From CAYYJM01 sp964471755 (GTDB taxonomy: Bacteria > Planctomycetota > Planctomycetia > Gemmatales > Gemmataceae), in NCBI GenBank assembly GCA_964471755.1, contig CAYYJM010000194.1, forward strand, positions 1 through 12,319: a stretch of DNA of 12,319 bases, in the 5' to 3' direction. Below are positions 5,134-12,319 of the stretch, one piece after another. Position 1 is the first letter of the stretch. The number at the start of each line of letters is the position of its first letter. The notes beneath the pieces were generated by a model. The model was not told where the DNA came from. It saw only the letters and a program-made list of their open reading frames with translations, and did no database searches. The position numbers and the translations under genes were made by a program.

Positions 5134-7566
5134 TCAGAAACTCAGATCGACCTTGCCCATGAACAGCTGCTGCCGATCGCCCCGCACGGCCAGATCTTCG
5201 AGCAGGATGGCCAGCGACGGAGCCACCTTTCGCCCCGCGACGACGATCTTGAGGTGAACCTGGATCGTCACCGGCCGATCGAAATCGATCGACGTTTCGC
5301 CCTTGCTGTTTCGGCCCAGCCAGATGGTCAACTGCTTGACGCCAGTGGGACGGACGAGGATCTTGTTCTCCGTGGAATCCACCCGGGCGAAGAAGGTCGC
5401 CGGAGTCACCTGGTTCTGAAACGCCGCGGCGGTGGTCAGGTGGTTGCCCAGGACGTAATTGCTGCTCAACCAGTAGAACTTGCTGTCGCTGGGCCGCAGA
5501 CAGCAGAACTCGCCTCGGGGCCCCTTCGCGCCGTCGTCGTTGCCGAGCTGACGCATCGGGAAGGACCGCTTCTTGTTCCGCATCCAGTCGAGGATGAGCG
5601 CCACCTCGCCGCCGAACCACTCGATTCCTCGGCCCTTGTACTGCACCCAGATCGCGGAGTAGTTGTTCAGAATCAGGGCGTCGAACAGGGCCTTGGTCTT
5701 CTTCCCGGAATCGCCGATCTTTTCGCCACTGACGACGTACAACGGCAGATACAGCGAGTTCCGCCAGTACTTCAGGGAGAAGAAGTCGGGCGTGCCACTC
5801 ATCGGCATGACGCCGGCGAACAGGTCGGGATGAGACAGCCCCACGTCGAAGGCCATCGTCCCCCCCTGGCCCAGGCCGTGCAGGAAGACGCGGTCCGAAT
5901 CGACGTTGAAGCGGGCCCGAACGTCGCGCAGAGCGCTCTGCACCAGGTCATGATCCTGGGTGCTGTACTGGTACCCGTGGCTGCTGTCCCACTCCGGCGC
6001 GACGACGATGTAGCCGTCGTCCACCGCCTCGCTCCAGCGTCGGAGCATCGCCTCGGCCTTCTCACCGGCATCGTGCAGAACGATCAGAACCGGGTAACTC
6101 TTGGTGTGGCGATACTCCATCGGAAGCTGAACGACGTAGTTGCCGGAGCCGCGACCCGCGCCGACGGACAGGGCCATGGGAGCCGGGCCGGTCTCCTCCT
6201 CGGGAAAAGCCGGCGGCAGATGCGGAATCATCTGCACGAACCAGTCGAGCGGCACCTGATCCTTGACGGCCAGGGAGGTGTATTTCTCCAGAAGTTGACC
6301 GCGCGTGACCGGGTCGGCGCGGAGGACCTCCAGGGCCAGGGTGCGAGCCTTCCAGAGACGGATGCCCGTCTCGACCTTGTTCTCGGCGGCCGTGCTGCCG
6401 AGCAGCCAGCCGGTGATGGCCAGCGAGAGTACCTGCTCCGGACTGTTCTCGGGCTTCTGGCCCTGCTTGCGCAGACGCGCCCACTGTCGGGCCTGGCCCA
6501 GGAACGAATCCAGCCGGTCGAGATTGCCCGGATAGAGGGCCAGCGCGATCGTCGTGGCCGCCTCCCGGAACAATTCCGTCTCCGTTGAGCCGAGGTTATC
6601 GACGAGTTCGCCGAGCAACCGTTTCGACTCGACGACCTTCTGGTAGGTCTTGGCGTACTCCGCGTAGAACTCGCGAACGTCGGCCTGGATGGCATCGCTG
6701 GCCGTCTTGATCGGGAACTGAGCGATCCGCTTCTGGACCAGACCGTACTGTCCAGCGAGGTGCAGACGCTTGATCTCCTCGTACTTCTCCCGGGCGATGA
6801 TTTCGTGGAGGACTTTCAGGCCGGCCTCAGCCTTCTCCTTCTGCGTGGGCAGGTCGGCCAGGATGCGTTGCAGCTCCAGTTCGGCCTCGTCGTACCAGCC
6901 GGCCTGGGTGAAGAAATCGACGTAGCGGAAGCGTCGGGTGGCCTTCTCGGCCTCGGCCATCCGTGGAGTTTCCTTGAAATCCGGGTGCGAACCGAGCAGT
7001 CGGCGAACCTGACGCAGGCCCAGTTCGCGCGTCAGGTACAGGGCCGGCCACTGGTAGATCTGGGTGGCGTCGGTTCGTGCCCAGTAGGGCGACATGTAGG
7101 TCAGGGCCTGGCCGAGTTGCCGGTCCTGCCCCCCCGTCCGGATCAGGACGGTTCGCCGCCAGTTATCGCCGAAGTCGGGAGCATCGATCGACTCGATCGA
7201 ATTGAGAGCGAGCGGGTCGATGATCGTGTCCTTGTGTCGGTAGGCCAGGCGCTCCTCGTTCGGGGCGACCTTCTTCTCGACCCGACCGACGTTGTGCTGG
7301 GCGAAGTAGATGCGTCGCGGCCCGTCATCGACCCAGTAATGGCCCGAGGGGACCGTGAACGGCTCCTTCCTGACCGGATCGACCTCGAGCTTGCTCTCAC
7401 GCTTGAGCGAACCCTGGAAGACCGAGCCGTCCTTGAGGAAGATCAGGTCCGCCCGGGCGGATTCGGGTCGGAATCCCAGAATCGTCGTGACTCCGAGCAG
7501 GATGGTGCCGAGCAGCACTCCGAACGCCCAGCGGAACGGCCGGATCGAGAGACGGTGATCGGTCAT
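5134..7566 (-). CDS. Exported multidomain protein with C-terminal alpha/beta-hydrolase (esterase-like) domain lacking catalytic Ser and His
   Basis: The 810-residue protein starts with a signal peptide (1-39, ending SARA). A small domain beginning DLIFLKDGSVFQG follows, then a long alpha-helical, TPR-like middle (about 190-440; for example GWYDEAELELQRIL). From about 475 to 670 there is an alpha/beta-hydrolase domain of the PHB-depolymerase/esterase type: YPVLIVLHDAGE (oxyanion region, H498), YIVVAPEW, and DRVFLHGLGQGGTMAFDVG. The nucleophile elbow reads GLGQG (564-568), so the expected serine is Gly566. The usual GxGHxW-like histidine site reads GRGIEWF with Ile648. A beta-rich tail of about 140 residues ends the protein. 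It may be a binding or scaffold protein rather than an enzyme. ATG 7566 is chosen because it begins the signal peptide; the upstream GTG at 7611 only adds 15 residues. The gene is convergent with the WD40 gene. Confidence 0.85.
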   Translation of the reverse strand: MTDHRLSIRPFRWAFGVLLGTILLGVTTILGFRPESARADLIFLKDGSVFQGSLKRESKLEVDPVRKEPFTVPSGHYWVDDGPRRIYFAQHNVGRVEKKVAPNEERLAYRHKDTIIDPLALNSIESIDAPDFGDNWRRTVLIRTGGQDRQLGQALTYMSPYWARTDATQIYQWPALYLTRELGLRQVRRLLGSHPDFKETPRMAEAEKATRRFRYVDFFTQAGWYDEAELELQRILADLPTQKEKAEAGLKVLHEIIAREKYEEIKRLHLAGQYGLVQKRIAQFPIKTASDAIQADVREFYAEYAKTYQKVVESKRLLGELVDNLGSTETELFREAATTIALALYPGNLDRLDSFLGQARQWARLRKQGQKPENSPEQVLSLAITGWLLGSTAAENKVETGIRLWKARTLALEVLRADPVTRGQLLEKYTSLAVKDQVPLDWFVQMIPHLPPAFPEEETGPAPMALSVGAGRGSGNYVVQLPMEYRHTKSYPVLIVLHDAGEKAEAMLRRWSEAVDDGYIVVAPEWDSSHGYQYSTQDHDLVQSALRDVRARFNVDSDRVFLHGLGQGGTMAFDVGLSHPDLFAGVMPMSGTPDFFSLKYWRNSLYLPLYVVSGEKIGDSGKKTKALFDALILNNYSAIWVQYKGRGIEWFGGEVALILDWMRNKKRSFPMRQLGNDDGAKGPRGEFCCLRPSDSKFYWLSSNYVLGNHLTTAAAFQNQVTPATFFARVDSTENKILVRPTGVKQLTIWLGRNSKGETSIDFDRPVTIQVHLKIVVAGRKVAPSLAILLEDLAVRGDRQQLFMGKVDLSF

Positions 7567-7677
7567 CGCGTTGCTCGCTTTCAACGTTCTTCCCCGATGG
7601 CCTCCCGGCACGCAGACCGGGTCGCCAGAATCGTTGTTCCATTGTTCCGGATGAACCGGCGTCTCGTCAAGGAATAG

Positions 7678-7706
7678 TTGCAGAGTGCCCCTGGAGACAC
7701 CACAAT
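7678..7706 (+). promoter_or_regulatory. Possible promoter for the zinc-ribbon/glycosyltransferase pair
   Basis: TTGCAG (7678-7683) and CACAAT (7701-7706) are spaced by 17 bases in an AT-richer pocket of the divergent intergenic region. They match three and four of six sigma-70 bases. This is weak evidence by likeness only. Confidence 0.28.
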
Positions 7707-7717
7707 ATCAGTATTGT
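7702..7717. promoter_or_regulatory. Operator-like palindrome in divergent intergenic region
   Basis: ACAATA-TCAG-TATTGT is a perfect 6-bp inverted repeat with a 4-base spacer. It is the most AT-rich stretch between the divergent genes at 7566 and 7773, and overlaps the possible -10 box. It could bind a dimeric regulator of either gene. No cognate regulator is encoded in the window. Confidence 0.35.
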
Positions 7718-7772
7718 AACAGGACGAGACCGAACCCTCGTCGGCCGTCCTTCGCTCGCTGGAACCGAGGCC

Positions 7773-8278
7773 ATGCCGATCCGCTTTCGCTGCCAGCACT
7801 GCAACCAGTTGATGGGGATCGCCCGTCGCAAGTCGGGCACGACCGTCCCCTGTACGCGTTGTGGCCAGACCGTCCTGGTTCCCGACGCGGACGTCGAAGA
7901 CGCCCCGGCCCCGCCCATGCCGCCGGTTCCCGTTCCCACGCGGCCCGCTCCGAGGCGGGATGTGCCGCTGCTCGATCGACCCGATTTCGANNNNNNNNNN
8001 TGGAGGACGGCGACGAACCCCAGACGTACCCGGCTCCCGCGAGCGAGGGGCCACAACTGTCCGTTCTCGGAACCCGGCTGCCGCCACCGGTCGCGCCGCC
8101 GAACGCGCCCGGCGAGCCGGTGGAGTATGATGTCGAGCCGATCGATCCACGCCGGGTGTCGCCGACAGGGGGCTACGTCCTCTCCACCTGGCAGGCGACC
8201 CTGTTGACCCTGACCGCCATCCTGGTTACCGTCCTCGCCTTCGGGGCCGGCCTCCTTGTCGGAAAGTACTACCTGTGA
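7773..8278 (+). CDS. Zinc-ribbon protein with C-terminal membrane anchor, interrupted by assembly gap
   Basis: The N-terminus MPIRFRCQHCNQLMG with PCTRCGQTVLVP gives a CxxC-x16-CxxC zinc ribbon (C7, C10, C27, C30). This N-terminal module is common in planctomycete membrane proteins. A proline-rich linker follows (PAPPMPPVPVPTRPAP). The N run at 7991-8000 breaks the reading frame: the natural continuation is one frame over, from EDGDEP at 8003 to VEYDVEPIDPR and a single hydrophobic anchor of about 22 residues ending LLVGKYYL at the stop 8276-8278. The other frame after the gap is arginine-rich and looks non-coding. The protein is therefore cytoplasmic zinc ribbon, linker, C-terminal membrane segment. 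Its stop overlaps the next gene by four bases (GTGA). Its function is unknown; a regulatory or partner role for the glycosyltransferase is only a guess from coupling. Confidence 0.78.
7991..8000. other. Assembly gap placeholder (10 N)
   Basis: Ten N replace unknown sequence within the zinc-ribbon gene. For the gene to be intact the true length must leave remainder 2 when divided by 3, so 10 cannot be the true length. Confidence 0.95.
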
Positions 8279-10014
8279 CGGTCGTTCCTGCCACCTGGCG
8301 TGACTGGTTCGCGGGGCGTGTGCTGCTGCTCGCCCTGGCCTTCACGCTGCTCAACGCCTTCAAGCCGATCACCATCGACGATCCGACCTACTTCGCCTTC
8401 GCCCGGCAGATCGCCAGCGATCCGCTCGATCCCTACGGTCTGGTGTGGTTCTGGTACGAGGATCTGGAGCCGGCCAATCACGTTCTCGCCCCGGCGGTGT
8501 TCCTCTACTACCTCGCTGGCGTGATGCGGCTGTTCGGCGAGTCGGTCGTCGTTCTCAAGCTGGCCCTGTTCCCGTGGGCCTGGCTGCTGGTCTTCGCTCT
8601 CGATCGCTTGTTGACTCGTTTCGCTCCGGGCCGGCGGACGCCGTTTCTCGTTGCCTCGGTGCTGTCGCCGGCTCTGGTGCCCGGCTTCAACCTGATGCTC
8701 GACATTCCGGCCCTGGCCCTGGCTCTGGTCGCCGTGCTGGCCTTTCTGCGGACCCGGGAAACCGGCTCGCTCGTCCGGGCCGTCCTCGCTGGCGTCCTGC
8801 TTGGCCTGGCGATGCAGACGAAGTACACGGCCTTCGTCGTGCCGGGCGTGATTCTCTGGGCGGTGCTGCTGCGTGGCCACTGGCTGTCCGGCCTGGTTAG
8901 CGTGGCGACCGGCGTCGCTCTGTTCGCCGGGTGGGAAGCGTGCCTGGTCGCGAAGTACGGCGAGTCGCACTTCCTGCTGTCAGCCGGTGGTCAGGGCGGC
9001 ATCCTCGGTCTGCTCGACCGGGCGGTGAGCATGGTGCCCTTCTTCCTGAGCCACCTCGGCGGCCTGGGTTGCGTCTGGCTGCTGATCGGTCTGTGGGTTC
9101 TGCCGGCACCGCGCTGGCTGGTCGGTGTCACCGGAGCCGTCGTCGCCGGGACGTTCGTCGTGCTGCTTCTCTGGGACGCACGCCTGACCAATGACACTCG
9201 CCTGTCACCGATGCTGTTCGGGCCGTCGGAGCCGATGACGGAGGTGATCCAACCGGTCGAGCCGATCTTCATTGCCCTGGGCGCGGGCCTGATGCTCGTT
9301 CTGGTGCTGGGCTCGGTACGAATGTGGCGAACGGCCGAGAAGGCGAGCGAGCGTCAGGCCCTTCTCTTCCTGCTCGGCTGGCTGCTGCTGGAAGCGGCCG
9401 GCTCGCTGGTGCTGTCCCCCTTTCCCGCAGGTCGGCGACTGTTCGGCTTCCTGGCCGTGGTGCCGCTGCTGCTGGCTCGCCTGGCCGAGCGATCCGTCCC
9501 GGTTCCCGCAAGCCGGGCCGGCCTGTCCTGGCTGGTCGCCGCTCAGGTCCTGCTGGGCCTGGGCTTCGGAGCCCTGGACCTGCACGGGGCCCGGGTGCAT
9601 CAGACGGCCGCTCACCAGGCGGCGTCCTGGATCGCCGAGTCGGGCGACGCACGCGGCACGGTCTGGTTTGTCGGCCACTGGGGCTTTCAGTTCCACGCCC
9701 AGCAAGCGGGGATGCGGCAACTCCGCTCCGACATCGCGAAGACGCCCGATCGGGTCGAGGCGGGCGACTGGCTCGTGATCCCGGATAGCCGGGTGGAGCA
9801 GCAGCGGGTGCGGTTGCCGGCCGACGCGGTCGAACTCCGCCACACGCTGACGGTCCCGGCCGTGGTCCCGGTGCGAACCGTCGCCTGTTACCACGGCGGC
9901 CGGCTGCCCATCGAGCATTTCGAGGGAGCGGCCCTGGAAGTGCGGATCTATCAGGCTCGCCGTGGGTTCGTCCCTCACTTCGGCGAGCCGGAGAAGTGGC
10001 ACACGGGATACTGA
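8275..10014 (+). CDS. GT-C type membrane glycosyltransferase (family 39-like)
   Basis: The 579-residue protein has about ten hydrophobic segments between residues 13 and 430, then a soluble C-terminal part of about 140 residues. After the first membrane segment the loop reads PITIDDPTYFAFARQIA, with the acidic pair D35-D36 expected in the first outer loop of GT-C enzymes such as the ArnT/PMT superfamily. The segment LMLDIPALALAL and the tandem hydrophobic helices fit the same fold. Such enzymes move sugars from polyprenyl-phosphate donors to lipids, glycans or proteins on the outer face of the membrane; donor and acceptor cannot be told here. The GTG start overlaps the stop of the zinc-ribbon gene (GTGA); the next in-frame ATG would remove the acidic loop. 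A weak GGAAAG lies about eight bases upstream. Sequence after the stop includes a short hairpin at 10051-10071. Confidence 0.82.
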   Translation: MTVVPATWRDWFAGRVLLLALAFTLLNAFKPITIDDPTYFAFARQIASDPLDPYGLVWFWYEDLEPANHVLAPAVFLYYLAGVMRLFGESVVVLKLALFPWAWLLVFALDRLLTRFAPGRRTPFLVASVLSPALVPGFNLMLDIPALALALVAVLAFLRTRETGSLVRAVLAGVLLGLAMQTKYTAFVVPGVILWAVLLRGHWLSGLVSVATGVALFAGWEACLVAKYGESHFLLSAGGQGGILGLLDRAVSMVPFFLSHLGGLGCVWLLIGLWVLPAPRWLVGVTGAVVAGTFVVLLLWDARLTNDTRLSPMLFGPSEPMTEVIQPVEPIFIALGAGLMLVLVLGSVRMWRTAEKASERQALLFLLGWLLLEAAGSLVLSPFPAGRRLFGFLAVVPLLLARLAERSVPVPASRAGLSWLVAAQVLLGLGFGALDLHGARVHQTAAHQAASWIAESGDARGTVWFVGHWGFQFHAQQAGMRQLRSDIAKTPDRVEAGDWLVIPDSRVEQQRVRLPADAVELRHTLTVPAVVPVRTVACYHGGRLPIEHFEGAALEVRIYQARRGFVPHFGEPEKWHTGY

Positions 10015-10050
10015 CGACCCTTGCCGGATCGGTCCAGTTTACCAGATCGG

Positions 10051-10071
10051 CGTCCTCGGACGTGGAGGACG
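10051..10071. terminator. Possible weak stem-loop after the glycosyltransferase gene
   Basis: CGTCCTC (10051-10057) pairs with GAGGACG (10065-10071) across a 7-base loop, 36 bases after the stop. There is no T-tract, so it is a weak candidate. The rest of the 194-base gap up to 10208 shows no further feature. Confidence 0.22.
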
Positions 10072-10208
10072 AGAGAATTCGGGTAGATCCGAGAGGGATC
10101 GCCGATTCGCTGTGCGAGTCCGGTCGATGATTGCCTCTGGACGATCGCCGGGCGGGGTGCGGTCATCCTACCGATCCGATTCGACTTCAATCCGGGAGCG
10201 GACCACCC

Positions 10209-12212
10209 ATGCCAGAATCCACCGTGTCAGCCCAGTCATCGCTTTCCCGGAGGGCCGGCACGCGCCTGTTGCGCGGATTGATGCTGGTCGTGCTGGTCGG
10301 GACAATGCATGGCACGCTGCGTGCAGACGATCCGCTGGATCTGAGCCCGGTCGATAAGATCAGCGAGATCCTGAAACAGGCCGAGGTGGTGCAGAAAGAG
10401 AATCTGAAGGCAAAGTTCCAGGAACTCCATCGGAAAATCAACGATCTGACCCGACTCAATCAACTGGTTCGCGTTGCCTTGCTGCAAGAATGGTATCCGA
10501 ACTTTCTGCTCAATCTGGGAGTCGATGAAGAGAAGGAATGGTATCGACAACGCGACGACATTCTCGATCACCTCATCGCCCGGATCGAGAAGGAGACGTT
10601 GCGAATCCTGACCATTCCCAACCCGCCGGGCCAGGCGGGCCTGCTTGGCCTGATTCGATTTGAGTCGGAGAAGGCACGTCAGCCGGAAGGCGTATTCGGG
10701 AAGTCGCCGCGATTTCGTGAGGTGGTTTCCGCCCTGGCCCCTGGCGTCCTGGCGGCGACTCGCGATTCCTGCGAAGACGTCCAGATCGAGGCGATTCTGA
10801 CCCTGGGCGAACTCCTCAGCAAGTCGAAGGAAACCGCACAGGCCTACACGACTGTCCTGGGCAGCGGTTCCGTCGCGGTGCGCCGGGCCGTTGGCCTGGC
10901 CCTCAACGAAACTGTTGGTCTGGTCCGAACGGCGAAAGTCAATCTCGATTTGAAAGAGAAGGCCCAGGTTCTGAAAGTGATGTTCCCGGTGTTTGGAAAG
11001 GCTCTGGGCGATGCGGATTATCTGGTGCGTCGTCGCGGGGCGAACAGTCTGACCAACGCCATTCGATTCCTCGCGGAACAAATCCGACCGATGCGTGAGG
11101 ACATCACGCGTCCGAATCCGGAAATCGTTCGGATTCGCGAGGAAGAGCGTCAGAAATCGATCCGTTGGATTCACACGGTGGTTCCTGAACTCAACGACCT
11201 CGCCGGCAAGCTGCTGATCGCGTCCCAGGATCACGACCCGGTCGTCCGGGCTCTGGCCGCGGCAGCGATCGAGCAGTTGGCCACCCTGCGCGAGCAGTTC
11301 CTCCAGGTGCAGGCCGAACCCAAGGTGCCACCTCCGGACCCGCTCGATCGCCGCGATCGCAACTTTCCGGACCTGGGCAGATGGCAGCGGGGTTCGCCAG
11401 CAGTTGCGCTCCTTCGCCCGGTGCCGACTCCGGCCGATCATCTGCTTCAGGTCGCGTTCGTTCAGGAACCCGAACCCGAGAAGAAAGAGGGTCGCCCGGA
11501 GCCAGGCAAGGGAGCGGATGCGAAACTGGAAGACGTCCTGAAGCCGACCATCACAACGACGTTACCCGCCTTGCAGCAGCGGCTGAAGGATCCGAACATC
11601 CGCGTTCGCCTCTTCGCTCTGGATGCTCTGGAGATGGTCGGCGACGACGCGGCTCCGGTGATCCCGGATATCGTTGCGGCTCTCCGCGATCACGATCGAT
11701 TTGTTCGCTGGGCCGCCGCTCGCGTGCTGAAGGGGTTGGCTCCGATGCAGCCGCGCCTGGTGGTGCCGGCACTGGCTCAGTTGCTCGGAGAACACGATAC
11801 CGATGTCCGACTGTCCGGCATCCGGGCTCTGGGAGCCTACAAGACGGAGGCCGTTTCGACGCTGCACCAGCTGATCGAACAGTTGCTGACGGCCGACGTG
11901 GACGTTCGGGACGAGGTGATCAAGGTCATCATGACCTTCAAGGATGCCGGAGCCCCGGCCATCCCGGCGCTGATCGAGAACCTGACTTATCGCGACGCCC
12001 GAGTCCGTCGCCACGCCGCAGAGGCCCTCGGCTTGCTGGGTCCTCTGGCCGTCAAGGCGAACGTTGCCCTGTACAAGCAGACCCTGGACGTGGATGCCGA
12101 GGCGCGTCGCAGGGCGGCCGAGGCGCTGCTGCGCATCAACCCGGCCGCCGGGCTGCAACCGCCGGAACGCAAGCCGGAGGAATTGCCGCCGCCCGAGCGG
12201 AAGGAGCGATGA
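10209..12212 (+). CDS. Exported HEAT-repeat protein
   Basis: Starting at ATG 10209 the product has 667 residues. A signal peptide (about 1-40: LLRGLMLVVLVGTMHGTLRA) precedes DDPLDLSP. Residues about 40-390 are helical with HEAT-like units such as GSVAVRRAVGLALNETVG and DHDPVVRALAAAAIEQLA. A charged, proline-rich linker lies at about 385-450 (PEPEKKEGRPEPGKGADAK). Four to five clear HEAT repeats follow to about 655: DPNIRVRLFALDALEMVG, DHDRFVRWAAARVLKGLA, DTDVRLSGIRALGAY and DARVRRHAAEALGLLGP. HEAT solenoids bind proteins; no catalytic motif is seen. GGGAG about ten bases before 10209 and the signal peptide favour this start over a TTG at 10131. By eye the first half is less GC-rich than the neighbours. 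It is a single gene bounded by intergenic regions; the partner is unknown. Confidence 0.85.
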   Translation: MPESTVSAQSSLSRRAGTRLLRGLMLVVLVGTMHGTLRADDPLDLSPVDKISEILKQAEVVQKENLKAKFQELHRKINDLTRLNQLVRVALLQEWYPNFLLNLGVDEEKEWYRQRDDILDHLIARIEKETLRILTIPNPPGQAGLLGLIRFESEKARQPEGVFGKSPRFREVVSALAPGVLAATRDSCEDVQIEAILTLGELLSKSKETAQAYTTVLGSGSVAVRRAVGLALNETVGLVRTAKVNLDLKEKAQVLKVMFPVFGKALGDADYLVRRRGANSLTNAIRFLAEQIRPMREDITRPNPEIVRIREEERQKSIRWIHTVVPELNDLAGKLLIASQDHDPVVRALAAAAIEQLATLREQFLQVQAEPKVPPPDPLDRRDRNFPDLGRWQRGSPAVALLRPVPTPADHLLQVAFVQEPEPEKKEGRPEPGKGADAKLEDVLKPTITTTLPALQQRLKDPNIRVRLFALDALEMVGDDAAPVIPDIVAALRDHDRFVRWAAARVLKGLAPMQPRLVVPALAQLLGEHDTDVRLSGIRALGAYKTEAVSTLHQLIEQLLTADVDVRDEVIKVIMTFKDAGAPAIPALIENLTYRDARVRRHAAEALGLLGPLAVKANVALYKQTLDVDAEARRRAAEALLRINPAAGLQPPERKPEELPPPERKER

Positions 12213-12219
12213 GCCTCTT

Positions 12220-12283
12220 CATTTAGCCGCCGGCCTGCCGGCGGTCTTCGTCGCCAATACCCGCCGGCTTGCCGGCGGCTATC
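12220..12283. repeat. Inverted pair of REP-like hairpins (TAGCCGCCGGC family)
   Basis: The first unit TAGCCGCCGGC-CT-GCCGGCGGT (stem 12227-12234 with 12237-12244) faces an inverted second unit whose stem is 12261-12268 with 12271-12278, followed by CTA. The pair is separated by about 16 bases. Each stem is a perfect 8 bp. The unit matches the single copy at 3366-3387, and the second, read in reverse, even has the same AA loop. The arrangement fits a REP doublet (REPIN). It starts eight bases after the HEAT-protein stop and may limit read-through into the next gene. Confidence 0.8.
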
Positions 12284-12299
12284 GGCAGTAAGGAAAGTA

Positions 12300-12319
12300 A
12301 TGCACGCTTGGCCTGATGT
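12300..12319 (+). CDS. Likely start of a further gene, cut by window edge
   Basis: AGGA (12291-12294) lies five bases before ATG 12300, and the frame MHAWPD stays open to the window edge. This is only six codons, so the call rests on the ribosome-binding site and on position after the repeat pair. No function can be given. Confidence 0.35.

Noticed and set aside
4936..6588. A 550-codon open frame on the plus strand
   Set aside because: It lies antisense to the hydrolase-like gene, runs through the inverted repeat at 5048-5128, and its composition is that of a GC-rich shadow frame. No domain is recognisable.
8001..8207. Continuation of the zinc-ribbon protein in its original frame after the N run
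   Set aside because: It gives an arginine- and serine-rich stretch with no structure, while the neighbouring frame gives an acidic linker and a clean membrane anchor that ends in a 4-base overlap with the next gene.
10131..10208. TTG start for the HEAT-repeat protein
   Set aside because: It would put 26 residues ahead of the signal peptide; ATG 10209 has a suitable ribosome binding site.
1..12319. A defence, CRISPR, phage or other new multi-gene system
   Set aside because: There are no spaced direct-repeat arrays, nucleases, integrases, toxins or transposases. The genes are housekeeping or planctomycete envelope types, and the unusual signals are limited to repeats and one pseudoenzyme. No tRNA or rRNA was recognised either.

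Overview
The window looks like ordinary chromosomal DNA of a high-GC planctomycete (Gemmata/Isosphaera-like; this is inference). The signs are a formylglycine-generating-enzyme-like protein with a TIGR02996-type N-terminus, exported WD40 and HEAT-repeat proteins, a short CxxC zinc-ribbon membrane protein, and several families of GC-rich palindromic repeats between genes. The sequence also holds one 10-base run of N, an assembly gap placeholder that breaks one gene.

Layout. On the minus strand, 1-2341 reads as a tight cluster: lipA (lipoyl synthase), then tmk (dTMP kinase) starting one base after the lipA stop, then, after 50 bases, an FGE/SUMF1-like gene cut by the window edge. From 2342 to 2759 there is no gene. 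This stretch holds a probable lipA promoter, a compact element of nested inverted repeats flanked by a 12-bp direct repeat, and a possible promoter for the next operon. On the plus strand, 2760-5041 carries two related cyclophilins, the first exported and the second apparently cytoplasmic, with a REP-like hairpin between them, followed by an exported WD40 protein. A large inverted repeat (5048-5128) separates the WD40 gene from a convergent minus-strand gene (5134-7566). That gene encodes an exported, helical-plus-alpha/beta-hydrolase protein whose catalytic serine and histidine both appear to be replaced. A divergent intergenic region with an AT-rich palindrome leads to the plus-strand pair zinc-ribbon membrane protein plus GT-C type glycosyltransferase, which overlap by 4 bases. 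Next come an exported HEAT-repeat protein (10209-12212), an inverted pair of REP-like hairpins, and the likely start of another gene at 12300.

The genes fall into two kinds: housekeeping functions (lipoate synthesis, dTTP synthesis, proline isomerisation) and cell-envelope proteins of planctomycete style. I see no defence system, CRISPR array, transposase, tRNA or rRNA. The least ordinary items are the 2431-2670 inverted-repeat element, the three distinct palindromic repeat families within 12 kb, and the apparently inactive secreted esterase-like protein. No complete new multi-gene system is evident.
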